A DNA stretch of 64,000 nt from UBA9647 sp963739335 (GCA_963739335.1 CAVUAC010000041.1:6419-70418), one strand, 5' to 3'. Positions 7,567 to 15,484 are shown, counted from the stretch's first letter. Numbers and translations: made by a program. The notes: generated by a model not told the origin, from the sequence alone.

Positions 7567-7829
7567 TACCGTAAAGATGTACTTCGCTTATATCACCAGA
7601 AGAGATGGAACAACGCAGTACTGCGTTTTTGTCACCCATAGATACAAAACCTCCCCGATCGCACCGCGACCCTAGGGGTTTCTTCTTCACAGCCAACAAG
7701 ACCATCCAGATCCGTGGGCACTATCATCTGGGAAAAAGGTAATGGACTTTCAAGTCTATGTCAATTTCTTCTCGCTGCTGCAAAACCGAAGGAGCAATAT
7801 CGGCTGGTTCTGCTGGGTTGTTATTCCAC

Positions 7830-8138
7830 TCAGATACCTTTATCTTTGAGCGGTGGCAGACGTTCTCTGAGTTCGTCGTATCTTTCCTCGACAGGGGGGC
7901 ACGTAGGTCGATCACCAATCTGCCTGATTGGCTCACTCGCTGTTCGTAAGAGCGGCGAAGATCGACGAAACGCTTGAAGGTGCGGGACGAAGGAAACGCC
8001 AGTGCGGTCGGCTCGGAGATAGCTGCTCACCTGAGACGTGAGAGAGTGCCTTGAGTTGACCGCACGAAACTGCCGAGCAGTAGTTCGACCGGCAAAATGT
8101 TGTGACCACAATTTTTGCATCTTGTCCGCCATATCCAA
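7830..8138 (-). CDS. doubtful small gene after the recombinase
   Basis: A 102-residue frame on the minus strand, starting 43 bases after the recombinase stop (TTG at 8138, or ATG at 8132). It opens MADKMQKLWSQHFAGR and ends RERLPPLKDKGI. I do not recognise it and find no strong ribosome binding site. Otherwise 7567-8181 holds nothing I can support. Confidence 0.25.
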   Translation of the reverse strand: MDMADKMQKLWSQHFAGRTTARQFRAVNSRHSLTSQVSSYLRADRTGVSFVPHLQAFRRSSPLLRTASEPIRQIGDRPTCPPVEERYDELRERLPPLKDKGI

Positions 8139-8181
8139 CGGTTCTGGTCGAACAATTTTGATAGTTTTAGTCTGCGGAAGA

Positions 8182-9099
8182 TCATGCCAGTCCCCTCCTT
8201 CGTTGAATCCGATCGACAGTTCCTATCCGATCAAGGTGAGTATATCGTTCGATAGTCGCCACCGAGGAATGCCCCGTCAGGGCTTTTATCTCGATGGGAT
8301 TACAACCAGCCTCCGCAGCGTCCGTCACGGCAAAATGGCGAAAGGAGTGAGGCGTTATTTTCTTGTGGAGATCCGCGAGATCAGCGTAGTGTTGGACCAT
8401 ATTGTAAATTGATTGGTCGCTCAGTGGTTCCTCTTTCCGGTTTCGAAATAGGGGTTCGTCTGGCCGGACGGGTCCGAGAGTCTCGAGGTAGCGCCCGATC
8501 GCCGCGACTAACCCTTCTGTCAGGGGCAGGATCCGTCCTTTGTCCCGCTTCCCGATTACCCGGAGCAAAGTGCGACTAGCCGCATTTTTTGACAAGGTCG
8601 AGACGGTTAGGGATATGAGCTCGTGCCGTCTCAAGCCCAACTCGGCCAGCATCCTGAGAATGCAGTAATCCCTGGGATGGGGAGCGGCAAGGGCGAGCAT
8701 TGACCCGACCTCATCCCGCGTTAGCACCTCCTTGACGGCGTTATGGACCTTCGGAATTCGGACCGAGGCCAACGGGTTAGATTCGATCACCCCGACCTCG
8801 GCACAGAACGCAAAATGGCTCCTAAGCGCTGCAATCGCCCGGGCCTGGGTTGCCGTACTTTTATTTGCGGCCTTGAGATGTTCCCGCCAGCTTTGGACAA
8901 GCTGGAGCACGTGGAGCCGGTCAACGGATCGCAGACTGTTGAGCGTGTAACCTGCGAACCCGATGAACGCCAGGATATCATAGCGGTAAGCTCGCGCCGT
9001 CGTCGCTGGGAAGCGCTTGAGCCATGTGTCAAACAGGTCGGCGTTAGTCACATCTCGCAACCGAACCCGGTTATCGATCAAAGAGATCGCGTTATTCAT
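8182..9099 (-). CDS. tyrosine recombinase, XerC/XerD-like
   Basis: A 305-residue site-specific recombinase of XerC/D length. The N-terminal SAM-like DNA-binding domain covers residues 20-110. The catalytic domain has the first Arg in ELGLRRHELISL, the H-x-x-R box as HSFRH, a GHSS box and the Tyr nucleophile in ERYTHLD, so it looks active. The start follows GGAGGAG at a normal distance. It lacks the extra IntI insertion of integron integrases, so it is not the source of the nearby attC cassettes. It may resolve multimers or integrate the phage; a separate integrase lies at 28507. Confidence 0.85.
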   Translation of the reverse strand: MNNAISLIDNRVRLRDVTNADLFDTWLKRFPATTARAYRYDILAFIGFAGYTLNSLRSVDRLHVLQLVQSWREHLKAANKSTATQARAIAALRSHFAFCAEVGVIESNPLASVRIPKVHNAVKEVLTRDEVGSMLALAAPHPRDYCILRMLAELGLRRHELISLTVSTLSKNAASRTLLRVIGKRDKGRILPLTEGLVAAIGRYLETLGPVRPDEPLFRNRKEEPLSDQSIYNMVQHYADLADLHKKITPHSFRHFAVTDAAEAGCNPIEIKALTGHSSVATIERYTHLDRIGTVDRIQRRRGLA

Positions 9100-9148
9100 T
9101 TACTCCTCCGTTACGTCCTCGATCCTACGTCTATTTATGCGTAGAGTC

Positions 9149-9274
9149 TCATCGCAACAGATCCAGGAGCATCAGGGCAGCCACAAAGCTAATCAGGAAG
9201 ACCAGGGCGAGTATCCATGCCGGCATGTGCTTGTGGATTTTCTTTGAAGTCCGCCGATGCTTATGATGTTTCAT
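9149..9274 (-). CDS. small membrane protein, 41 aa
   Basis: A short frame beginning right after the stop of the DUF6876 gene. Residues 1-16 are basic (K, R and H rich), followed by one hydrophobic helix (about residues 18-38) and a final arginine. The layout suggests a single-pass inner-membrane peptide. It may be a phage lysis or regulatory protein; function unknown. Confidence 0.5.
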   Translation of the reverse strand: MKHHKHRRTSKKIHKHMPAWILALVFLISFVAALMLLDLLR

Positions 9275-9275
9275 C

Positions 9276-9662
9276 TTAGTGTTCACTCGGCAAAAGCAAG
9301 ACGTTCCCCTCGACGTATAACTTTATCGCGGGCAAGGGAAAGTCCGTATACTCGATCTCTTGGGTTACGAGAACCGGCTGATTCGAGTCGGCCTGGCAGG
9401 TGAGTACTGCCCTGTCGCCCTTGTTTCTTGTGAGCGTCCAGAGCTGGAAGCCTTGCAGTCCTGCATAATGTGAGCTAGACCCGATTCTATGCTGATACGA
9501 TGCTATTGCATCGATCAGCCAGTAAGCGCCGGCCTCGTCGGCCAGGAATTTGACCCCATCCGTGTACAGGATATGCCCGGTCCAGTGACGATAATACTGT
9601 TCGGTTCCGATGAACTGCGCAAGCGCCGCCTCGAACTCGTTCGGTGTTGTTATTTTTGTCAC
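9276..9662 (-). CDS. DUF6876 family protein
   Basis: A 128-residue protein with GTG start and GGAGGTAACCC upstream. The segment YTDGVKFLADEAGAYWLIDAIA (about residues 33-54) is the recognisable core of DUF6876, a family seen on plasmids and phages, with no known activity. It is part of the run of small minus-strand genes, spaced 17 bases after its upstream neighbour. Confidence 0.65.
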   Translation of the reverse strand: MTKITTPNEFEAALAQFIGTEQYYRHWTGHILYTDGVKFLADEAGAYWLIDAIASYQHRIGSSSHYAGLQGFQLWTLTRNKGDRAVLTCQADSNQPVLVTQEIEYTDFPLPAIKLYVEGNVLLLPSEH

Positions 9663-9679
9663 GGGTTACCTCCGTTATG

Positions 9680-10111
9680 TTACCCCTTGAATTCGGATAA
9701 GGGGCATAACGACCCTGGCACAAAGATGATGCAGTCGAAACCATCGTCGCCGCCGAATTCGTGCCAGGCATCCTCGCCGTACTTCGCCAGCATCTTTCTC
9801 ACAAGCTCCGAGGAATGATCCGTTAGTTTTATGAGCAGCCCGTTCGAACCCATGCGGACATGAATTCGAAAGCGCCGAACCTCCTTCGGGATAACAACCC
9901 CCACCCCGGAACCATCGGTTATGACCTCCGCCTCGTCCCCGAGCTGCCAGCTAGGTTTCGGTGTCGGCTTGCCGTCCGTTAATGCCGGCGTTAGGACCAG
10001 AAGCCCCGGGTCAGAGAGCCAGATGCTTTTCCAGACGGCTATCCCGCCCCGTCCAACGAGCCATGCCCGGGCCCGGTCCACCACCTCGGGCTTTATTCTC
10101 AGCTTTTCCAA
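9680..10111 (-). CDS. phage hypothetical protein, 143 aa
   Basis: I do not recognise it. A TTG start follows GGAGATGACG. The middle contains a beta-rich stretch GDEAEVITDGSGVGVVIPKEVRRFRIHVRMG and the C-terminus an acidic GEDAWHEFGGDDGFD. The adjacent gene ends 4 bases upstream, so the genes are tightly packed. Confidence 0.5.
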   Translation of the reverse strand: MEKLRIKPEVVDRARAWLVGRGGIAVWKSIWLSDPGLLVLTPALTDGKPTPKPSWQLGDEAEVITDGSGVGVVIPKEVRRFRIHVRMGSNGLLIKLTDHSSELVRKMLAKYGEDAWHEFGGDDGFDCIIFVPGSLCPLSEFKG

Positions 10112-10115
10112 ATCG

Positions 10116-10490
10116 TCATCTCCGGTTTTGATCTTTCCCGAATTTGCCCTGCCTGACTTTTGCCAGGAGGTCCTTGTATTTTTCCTGAAGCAAGGATGCT
10201 TCGCCCTCGGGTTGTTTCGTGGCGCTCCAAAGGCTGACGAAAGCCTCCTCTTTTTCTTTCGCGACCTTCCATTTAGTTATCTCAGAGGCATCGGCCCCCT
10301 CGATGTCAAAGTCCATCACAACGACCTCGGAGCCTTGCGGGATACCCTCGATGTCCTGGATTAGGCCGCCCTTCAGAGTGATGAAAATGCGGTGCTTGTG
10401 TGCCGGACAGCCGCGGCCGGTCACTCTCACTCGAACCCCAAGAACGTCTTTGAAATAACCGCACGTGCATTCTTTTTTGACCCGTCCCAT
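10116..10490 (-). CDS. phage hypothetical protein with N-terminal Cys/His motif, 124 aa
   Basis: The N-terminus has C8, C10 and a later C-x-x-H (GCPAHKH), which could bind zinc. A strand-rich part, ITLKGGLIQDIEGIPQG, precedes an acidic segment and a basic C-terminal helix. No family recognised. Close spacing with neighbours on both sides supports a common transcript. Confidence 0.55.
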   Translation of the reverse strand: MGRVKKECTCGYFKDVLGVRVRVTGRGCPAHKHRIFITLKGGLIQDIEGIPQGSEVVVMDFDIEGADASEITKWKVAKEKEEAFVSLWSATKQPEGEASLLQEKYKDLLAKVRQGKFGKDQNRR

Positions 10491-10494
10491 TGTT

Positions 10495-10728
10495 TTATCC
10501 TTTCAGTTTGTTGATTGATTCCACGAATCGGCACCAGAGCGTTGAGTCGTACCACGGATGAAGATACTTGAGTACCATGTCCGACAGCTTAACCACCTCC
10601 TCGACCGCCTCGGCCTTTTTCTTGAGCGCTGGGAAGTGCTCGTTGATCGTATCGACGCAATCAGCGCCGTTGATGTCTCGGTCAGTGCCGAAACCGAGAC
10701 CCTCAAGCGATTCGATGAATTTTCTCAT
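10495..10728 (-). CDS. phage hypothetical protein, 77 aa
   Basis: A small protein containing FGTDRDINGADCVDTINEHF followed by a helical region. Similar short ING-ADCVD proteins are common among phage early genes, with no known role. Its start overlaps the stop of the preceding gene (ATGA), which indicates translational coupling. Confidence 0.55.
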   Translation of the reverse strand: MRKFIESLEGLGFGTDRDINGADCVDTINEHFPALKKKAEAVEEVVKLSDMVLKYLHPWYDSTLWCRFVESINKLKG

Positions 10729-10988
10729 GTCGTTGGTCCTCCTGTTAGCATTGAGCGGAGCATTCCCGCCGCTGAGTGAGCGTTTCGATCTTCAAGAGCC
10801 TCCGCCGCAAGTAACACAATAGCCCGATCTGTGAAATACGGTGCAATCGCCACCCCGAACGCTCGGGCATAGTCACTGTTCGATTCGATCTTATGGTAAC
10901 GGCTCACGCCGATACGCGTTATTGTGTCAATGGCCGCCCGCAACTCAAAAAGATGTTTCGCTTCGCCTCTAAGGCGCTTGGGTTTCAT
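10725..10988 (-). CDS. phage hypothetical protein, 87 aa
   Basis: A mostly helical protein with a basic N-terminus (KPKRLRGEAKHL). It starts after AGGAGGGCAC and overlaps the next gene by 4 bases. No family recognised. Confidence 0.5.
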   Translation of the reverse strand: MKPKRLRGEAKHLFELRAAIDTITRIGVSRYHKIESNSDYARAFGVAIAPYFTDRAIVLLAAEALEDRNAHSAAGMLRSMLTGGPTT

Positions 10989-10996
10989 GTGCCCTC

Positions 10997-11200
10997 CTAT
11001 CGGCTATAGAATTTGACATGCGTGTTGTGCTCTTTGATTAGTGCCACGATCTGCCTGTTAAGTGTTCCGATGTGTCCCCGCGTGACCGCGTGTGCTTTCG
11101 TTTCCCGAAGCAACTCGGCACCGACAAGGCCGTCAAGCCATTCCTGGATAGCGACGTACATCTCGCAAAGGGGCAAACAAACGTTTGCTTGCTTTTCCAT
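10997..11200 (-). CDS. phage hypothetical protein, 67 aa
   Basis: The start is placed at ATG 11200, which has AGAGGTGTGAAG before it; a GTG two codons upstream is the alternative. Helical, with a HIGTLNRQIVALIKEHN C-terminal segment. An operator-like motif (11220-11233) lies about 20 bases upstream of its start. No family recognised. Confidence 0.5.
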   Translation of the reverse strand: MEKQANVCLPLCEMYVAIQEWLDGLVGAELLRETKAHAVTRGHIGTLNRQIVALIKEHNTHVKFYSR

Positions 11201-11219
11201 CTTCACACCTCTTTAATAG

Positions 11220-11233
11220 TGCGTTCAACCGCA
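11220..11233. promoter_or_regulatory. operator-like motif TGCGTTCAACCGCA (copy 1 of 3)
   Basis: Partly palindromic 14-mer (TGCG...CGCA arms) that differs at one base from two other copies in the prophage (15921 and 27940). It lies upstream of the minus-strand gene starting at 11200. The copy at 27940 is just before the CI-like repressor gene, so binding by that repressor is the natural guess. Confidence 0.5.
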
Positions 11234-11237
11234 TTTT

Positions 11238-11325
11238 GTGGACCCGTCGGGAATCGAACCCGCTACAGCCGTCAGCCGGCGTTGGACGGCTCCCCAGCCC
11301 TCCCACCTTTGAGGCCCCGGGCCCA
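11238..11325 (-). tRNA. tRNA-like gene in the phage, possibly degenerate
   Basis: Read on the minus strand, TGGGCCC pairs over 7 bp with GGGTCCA to make an acceptor stem. The 3' side has a T arm CGGG-TTCGATT-CCCG directly before it. A D-arm-like GCCT...GGGC with GG in the loop follows the 5' strand. The anticodon arm is not canonical: the best 5-bp stem (AGCCG/CGGCT) gives an 8-base loop. It may be an unusual or decaying phage tRNA; I do not assign an amino acid. Confidence 0.4.
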
Positions 11326-11330
11326 GCCTG

Positions 11331-11810
11331 TTAAGCCCTCAACTGTTCAATTGCCCCGTTGAGGCGCCGCTCTTTCTCGTCCTCGGACAACGTCGGCCAG
11401 TCATCAGGCATCATTAGTCCGCGGTTTGCAAGCCCGGCCTTGAGCATCCGAGCCTTCCAGTCGTTTTTCTCCGCCTGGGTTCCACACAGGAGCTCGCCCA
11501 TCATCGCTATGCCAGCGACAGCCCGGAACCCAGACCAGTCAGTATGATCCTCCTTGACCCATGCCAAGGCCCGAGTCTCCTCCTCTTTGTCCAAACCCGC
11601 CGCTTGGATTGCTTTCCGGATCACGGTTTGGTATTCGTAACTCTCCCATGTCCGGTTATAGTAAGACTCCCTAGCCGTGGCAATCACCCGGCCATCTCTG
11701 CATAGTGAGGCCAGATGTCGGAACCCGTAGCTTGTTCTTTGCGCCTGGCAATCAACGCTTAGATGCTCGTCGATTTTGAACGATTTGAGACCTTCATACT
11801 TGTATGACAT
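11331..11810 (-). CDS. phage hypothetical protein, 159 aa
   Basis: A good AAGGAGGAACC site precedes the ATG. The protein is soluble and helical, with RVIATARESYYNRTWESYEYQT in the first half and a GLANRGLMMPDDWPTLSEDEKERRL segment near the end. No family recognised. Confidence 0.55.
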   Translation of the reverse strand: MSYKYEGLKSFKIDEHLSVDCQAQRTSYGFRHLASLCRDGRVIATARESYYNRTWESYEYQTVIRKAIQAAGLDKEEETRALAWVKEDHTDWSGFRAVAGIAMMGELLCGTQAEKNDWKARMLKAGLANRGLMMPDDWPTLSEDEKERRLNGAIEQLRA

Positions 11811-12006
11811 GGTTCCTCCTTGGCATCTCTGAAAGAATATCTAGGCAGTGCCTAGCACAATGATGCATATATTCACGGTTAGCCAATCTCCTGAGCGCCT
11901 CATCCGTGTCTCTCGACGTTGTAGTCGCAACAAAATACCAGTGTCCGCAGATGCAACGGCAGTGTAAATCATGGAGCGAATCAATCCGCAATGAGCACGA
12001 AGTCAT
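11794..12006 (-). CDS. phage small Cys/His-rich protein, 70 aa
   Basis: AGGGGACAAA precedes the ATG. Its pattern C-x-C-x-x-C-G-H-W-Y (around residue 16) plus HHCARHC near residue 49 suggests zinc binding. It overlaps the next gene by 17 bases. Function unknown. Confidence 0.45.
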   Translation of the reverse strand: MTSCSLRIDSLHDLHCRCICGHWYFVATTTSRDTDEALRRLANREYMHHCARHCLDILSEMPRRNHVIQV

Positions 12007-12096
12007 TTTGTCCCCTAATTAATCCCAATTGGAAGAAAGTGAAACCCCGGCCCCGTTACAATCAAGGCCCAATCCCAGGTTACTCGGGATTGGCAG

Positions 12097-12476
12097 TTAG
12101 CGACGGCCCGAGCGAGCTCGACCTTGTAGGCTTTTCCGTTTTCTGTGTGCAGTATTACTTACCGTATGACCATCTTGAACCTCGCTTATGATCTTTTGGA
12201 CTTTGAGCTCCCTCTTCTTCTCTCGATCTCGGCGCGTTTCAACGTCCGGCAATTCTAGCTTTCGTTCCCCCCGTTTGAACCTTCTCAGCTTGCCCTGTTC
12301 TGTCGGCGTTACCGTGTTAGGCGCCTCCAGCTTGCCGATATCCTCCCGGCCCGGGCCCAATCTCCCGGAGAGAGTTTCTCGATCATTGTCTCGATCTCTA
12401 CTCGGGCCTCCGCCCGGGCCTCCCTTTTGAGCTTCTCAAGAGTCGGAGAAGAATCGACAACGGAATCATCAGTCAT
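12097..12476 (-). CDS. charged coiled-coil protein, probably split by a frameshift
   Basis: Two frames join here. The first (12476 to 12309, 55 aa) begins MTDDSVVDSSPTLEKLKRE and is a charged helix. The second (open from 12360 to 12097) goes on in the next frame with K/E/R-rich sequence such as RRDREKKRELKVQKIISE. The same composition in both frames suggests one gene of about 125 residues broken by a single-base indel near 12360. A separate TTG start at 12360 is the alternative. Confidence 0.4.
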
Positions 12477-13069
12477 GGCAGCCTCAACTGGGTATCAATC
12501 AGTGCCCTTGCCTCGTCCTCGGCCGTCTCGCTTCCATAGTAACCCCCGCATGCTCCGCCCTCTAGCTCGGTGCCGTTTGCATCAGTGATGACATAGCCGT
12601 ACACGTCCCCGCGAAGGTACTGGTTATACACCTCGACCTCGCCCCGGAGAACGCTTTCAGCCTTGCATATCGTTGCCTTGTTAACCCGGTCGTATTTCTT
12701 TCGAACGGCCTCCCTGGAAACGTAGATGAAACCGACCTTCCCGGAATCGAATTCCGCATGGCCCTGCGGCAGAAGTCCCTGGAAGCTACCCACCTTGATC
12801 CTCAGCCCGGAATGATCGTACAGGTACAACGGGAGCACAACAACCGCGTTAATTTGGGCTTTCAGGTGCCCCTCAAGCTGATCCCAGGACGAAAACATCT
12901 CCTCGGCGAGCCGTTGTTTCACACGGTAGGCCTTGTCGCCCAGGTCGTACCGCTTATGAAAACACACCATCACGCCCAGGTTATCCCATTCTCGTGGAGA
13001 TTCCGCGTCCTCGTCCTGGTAAATGCTGATAGTATGCCCCTTGTATTGGAGCTTTCGTAATGCGTCCAT
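12473..13069 (-). CDS. phage protein of unknown function, 198 aa
   Basis: The gene has an ideal GGAGGATAAC before ATG. It begins with YKGHTISIYQDEDAESPREWDN and continues with a conserved-looking MVCFHKRYDLGD and a C-terminal GGYYGSETAEDEAR segment. Proteins with this SPREWDN opening occur in many phages and conjugative elements, with no function known to me. It overlaps the downstream gene by 4 bases. Confidence 0.6.
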   Translation of the reverse strand: MDALRKLQYKGHTISIYQDEDAESPREWDNLGVMVCFHKRYDLGDKAYRVKQRLAEEMFSSWDQLEGHLKAQINAVVVLPLYLYDHSGLRIKVGSFQGLLPQGHAEFDSGKVGFIYVSREAVRKKYDRVNKATICKAESVLRGEVEVYNQYLRGDVYGYVITDANGTELEGGACGGYYGSETAEDEARALIDTQLRLP

Positions 13070-13080
13070 GTTATCCTCCG

Positions 13081-13311
13081 TTAATGTTTCTTGGCAAGGT
13101 CACAAAGTCTGAACCCTCCCACGTCAACGCCGTTTGAATCGTGCAGTTTTCCCGCCGCCGCTCCAGCCTCAATAGCATCCGAGACCTGGGCAAGAACAAG
13201 CCGCACCTCTGAAGCAAAATCGTCGAACGCTGCATGGCTACAATCAATCTCGATCAAGAGGCCCAAGCGGGACTTACTCTTGGCTAATGTTGATTTTGAT
13301 TTTTGTGGCAT
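13081..13311 (-). CDS. phage hypothetical protein, 76 aa
   Basis: AGGGGGTAACACC precedes the ATG. A lysine/serine-rich N-terminus (16 residues) is followed by a helical acidic middle part. No family recognised. Confidence 0.5.
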   Translation of the reverse strand: MPQKSKSTLAKSKSRLGLLIEIDCSHAAFDDFASEVRLVLAQVSDAIEAGAAAGKLHDSNGVDVGGFRLCDLAKKH

Positions 13312-13377
13312 GGTGTTACCCCCTGTTAGTTAGCACTACCGGCCGGAATCGGTCAAGACCCGGCCTTGTGGCAGTGC

Positions 13378-13587
13378 CTAACCTATCGCATGATGATGGT
13401 GAAGTCCGAGGAAGCTGCCCACGTTGATTCCCAGCCCGCCTTGAACCTCAAACGTTTTGTAGCACTTTTTGCACGTTACGGTCTCGGTTACTTCGATGAC
13501 CCGGTTGAACGTGTCGCAACGCGGGCAAACGAATTCGTAACCGGATGCAATGAGCTGCACAGATTTGACCTTTTTGGTTTTTGACAT
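13378..13587 (-). CDS. phage zinc-ribbon protein, 69 aa
   Basis: The start is placed at ATG 13587, 4 bases after GGGAGGGCACC. Two CxxC pairs, CPRC and CKKC, are spaced as in a zinc ribbon, and a glycine/histidine-rich tail follows. It may bind nucleic acid; function unknown. Confidence 0.55.
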   Translation of the reverse strand: MSKTKKVKSVQLIASGYEFVCPRCDTFNRVIEVTETVTCKKCYKTFEVQGGLGINVGSFLGLHHHHAIG

Positions 13588-13601
13588 GGTGCCCTCCCGG
13601 G

Positions 13602-13775
13602 TTAGTCCTTCACACAAGAGCCGTCATCATTGTGAGAGAAAAATGTCTCCCCACACTTCGGGCAATACCGACCGCTCTTTTCCGATCCGCCCTTTGTCTT
13701 TGCGAGGCTGGCAATTTTCTCAGCCTTGCGTTGGCTTTGCCGATTCAATGTCTTAATGGTCTCAAGTCCAAACAT
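13602..13775 (-). CDS. phage zinc-finger-like small protein, 57 aa
   Basis: A basic helical N-terminus (MFGLETIKTLNRQSQRKAEK) leads to CPKCG and a later FFSHNDDGSC, a possible zinc-binding set. AGGGGTGCACC precedes the ATG. It lies between two other small genes with tight spacing. Confidence 0.5.
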   Translation of the reverse strand: MFGLETIKTLNRQSQRKAEKIASLAKTKGGSEKSGRYCPKCGETFFSHNDDGSCVKD

Positions 13776-13784
13776 GGTGCACCC

Positions 13785-14063
13785 CTATTTTCTCGGTGAT
13801 TTCCCGTAATCTCCGCCCTTTATGAATGTCAATCTAACATTGACGACCCTGCTCATCCACTCACGGAGATGGGTACCTGCTCCGCTTGACATGGTAAGCG
13901 CCTGTAGATGCGACGAGGTGATTGAATATGTACCGGCAGGCAGATTGTCACGAAGTCCAAAAATGCCCAGAGCGAGTAGCCTCGCGCCAGGCTTTGTCAA
14001 CGCCTCCACTTGTCCGGTTAGCTTGATTGTCACGGTATAGATTCTCGGTTTACGGTCTTTCAT
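13785..14063 (-). CDS. phage hypothetical protein, 92 aa
   Basis: A GGGGAACGAC site precedes the ATG. The protein opens with the strand RIYTVTIKLTGQVE and has a helical C-terminus ending in KSPRK. No family recognised. Confidence 0.5.
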   Translation of the reverse strand: MKDRKPRIYTVTIKLTGQVEALTKPGARLLALGIFGLRDNLPAGTYSITSSHLQALTMSSGAGTHLREWMSRVVNVRLTFIKGGDYGKSPRK

Positions 14064-14072
14064 GTCGTTCCC

Positions 14073-14180
14073 CTACCTTGTCAACCTCAAAGCGCCGGCA
14101 ATGAAGAGAAAGAGCGGTACGACTGTCAGCGCTACGAATGCAGCCACAAGCGCCAATTTTCTCAAGCTAGACAAGCGCAT
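14073..14180 (-). CDS. phage small membrane protein, 35 aa
   Basis: The start at ATG 14180 follows GAGAGG. A basic start (MRLSSLRK) is followed by one hydrophobic helix and LRLTR. It overlaps the preceding gene's end by 14 bases. Probably a single-pass membrane peptide. Confidence 0.4.
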   Translation of the reverse strand: MRLSSLRKLALVAAFVALTVVPLFLFIAGALRLTR

Positions 14181-14424
14181 GATCCTCTCTGATTCTCTCC
14201 ACAGGTACCGCCTCCTGGTTGTTTGCTGTTTTGATATCCTGAGCCACACGGCGGACACGCGGCCCGTCTTTGGCAGCCCCCAGGATCTCAATGACTAGAG
14301 ACCGCTCACGCGTCCCCTGCCAGTACCCAGTGGCTGGAAAAATGGAAAAGCCAGGGAATGCACGCCCAACAATCCGCTCAATTCCCGCTCGTCCCTTGTT
14401 CTGTGTGTATATTCGGTAGGTCAC
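14167..14424 (-). CDS. phage hypothetical protein, 85 aa
   Basis: A GTG start overlaps the stop of the preceding gene (GTGA). The sequence opens MTYRIYTQNKGRAGIERIV and includes ATGYWQGTRERSLVIEILG, a pattern I associate with small phage proteins of unknown role. Confidence 0.5.
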   Translation of the reverse strand: MTYRIYTQNKGRAGIERIVGRAFPGFSIFPATGYWQGTRERSLVIEILGAAKDGPRVRRVAQDIKTANNQEAVPVERIREDHALV

Positions 14425-14624
14425 GGCGGCACCTTGTCGGATGATGTCAAGGTCTTGTTGTAGAGCTCTTCGGCGATTGCATGTAAGTCGGCCCGGTCGC
14501 CCGTGTCTTGAGCCCGCTCGGCCAGACGACGCAATTGGGTTGATATTCCCCGCAAATGAGAGACGGCAATAGTGCAGTATTGCGGGCTGGTCTCTCCGTC
14601 TTGTCTATGATCTTTCCTCAACAT
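14421..14624 (-). CDS. phage hypothetical protein, 67 aa
   Basis: GAGGTTTCC precedes the ATG. The protein is hydrophilic and helical, with SHLRGISTQLRRLAERAQ in the middle. It is translationally coupled with the next gene by a 4-base overlap. Confidence 0.5.
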   Translation of the reverse strand: MLRKDHRQDGETSPQYCTIAVSHLRGISTQLRRLAERAQDTGDRADLHAIAEELYNKTLTSSDKVPP

Positions 14625-14673
14625 GGAAACCTCATTCGCTTGACGACAGTGAGCAAAACCCTACGGTTGTCTT

Positions 14674-14757
14674 TCAACGTGACTTATGAATCATGTAGAG
14701 CAGCCATGTAATCAAGAGGCATATAAGCTTGAATACGTATGCCCAGTAAGACCGCAT
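14674..14757 (-). CDS. possible 27-aa membrane peptide
   Basis: ACAGGAGGTTTCC stands before the ATG, the same leader context as the gene at 14624. The peptide is one hydrophobic helix with a basic end. It is the first gene of the leftward early cluster. The very short length keeps confidence low. Confidence 0.35.
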   Translation of the reverse strand: MRSYWAYVFKLICLLITWLLYMIHKSR

Positions 14758-15129
14758 GGAAACCTCCTGTAATGTCAGAACATTGAATGAGTGCAATACG
14801 AGAGGAATGCATACAACATTTGTGCCCGTAATACCGCCTAATTCCCTCATATATTGCGAGAATACAACATTCAAGGAGACGACTTCCCAAGCATAAGAAA
14901 ACCGTTGACTTTCTCAGCGTGACAGCCTGGCAATCTTACGCGATCCCGCTGTATCTTATGTATGCATCATATGTTGAATGTATCAGCTTAATTCGCATAC
15001 ATGCGATATATGACAGAATATCATTGCAACTATAGGAATTCCGCCGTGTGTATGCCACTAGGTAGGTACTTTTTCTGCGTCTAAGTGTTTATGGCATTGA
15101 AGGATAAAGGGCAGGCACAGCAACCCGAT
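14758..15129. other. intergenic control region between divergent phage units
   Basis: AT-rich, without a gene I can support. It contains short palindromes such as CGCATACATGCG near 14993 and several ATGTAT/ATACAT steps. It separates the leftward early genes from the rightward unit at 15130, so it should hold the leftward promoter, which I cannot place exactly. Confidence 0.4.
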
Positions 15130-15158
15130 TTGACTTCGGGCCTTGTAGTTGGTATATT
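15130..15158 (+). promoter_or_regulatory. sigma70-type promoter of the rightward small-RNA/ORF unit
   Basis: TTGACT (15130-15135), a 17-base spacer and TATATT (15153-15158) make a near-consensus promoter. The predicted start is about 15165, so the transcript would open with the 15-base repeat and the three-way-junction RNA. Confidence 0.6.
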
Positions 15159-15188
15159 GAGGCTGCATAGACTGAGAGACGATTCTTT

Positions 15189-15250
15189 GCCACGTGCAGG
15201 GCTTGCCTCGGCAGGCCCGGAGCCCTCTCAGGCTCTATGCAGCACGTGGC
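15189..15250 (+). ncRNA. three-way-junction structured leader RNA
   Basis: Three helices can be drawn with almost no unpaired bases. P1 is GCCACGTGC (15189-15197) with GCACGTGGC (15242-15250), 9 perfect pairs. P2 is GGGCTTGC with GCAGGCCC (15199-15218, one G-U). P3 is GGAGCC with GGCTCT (15219-15236, one G-U). It lies between a promoter and a 68-codon gene. The direct repeat TGCATARACTGAGAG flanks it on both sides (15164-15178 and 15257-15271), and the second copy carries the gene's ribosome binding site. No known riboswitch class is recognised. Confidence 0.55.
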
Positions 15251-15277
15251 TTTATTTGCATAAACTGAGAGGCCCTT

Positions 15278-15484
15278 ATGTCACACGTCAACGTTGTAGA
15301 TGCGCGCGACCATCTTGAGCATGCAAGGTGCCTGCTGCAAGTAGTCCGTCGATCTGTATTGACTGGAGAGGCGGGAGAAGGTGAAAACGGGCAAGCCCTT
15401 GTCATTGACATCATCCAGGAGAAGCTCTGCCTTGCGGATGAGGCGCTCAAGGGCAGTGAAATAGAAGCCCTGCCAGTAAGCTAA
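15278..15484 (+). CDS. small phage protein, 68 aa, behind a structured leader
   Basis: A rare rightward gene inside the leftward phage cluster. GAGAGG lies seven bases before the ATG. The protein (MSHVNVVDARDHLEHARCLL...) is helical and acidic with no membrane segment. It has its own promoter and terminator, so it forms an independent unit, perhaps a regulator expressed in the lysogen. Function unknown. Confidence 0.55.
   Translation: MSHVNVVDARDHLEHARCLLQVVRRSVLTGEAGEGENGQALVIDIIQEKLCLADEALKGSEIEALPVS

Noticed and set aside
8182..9099. The recombinase as an IntI integron integrase for the nearby attC cassettes
   Set aside because: It has XerC/D length and lacks the IntI-specific insertion. 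Its direction relative to the cassettes is also not the usual one.
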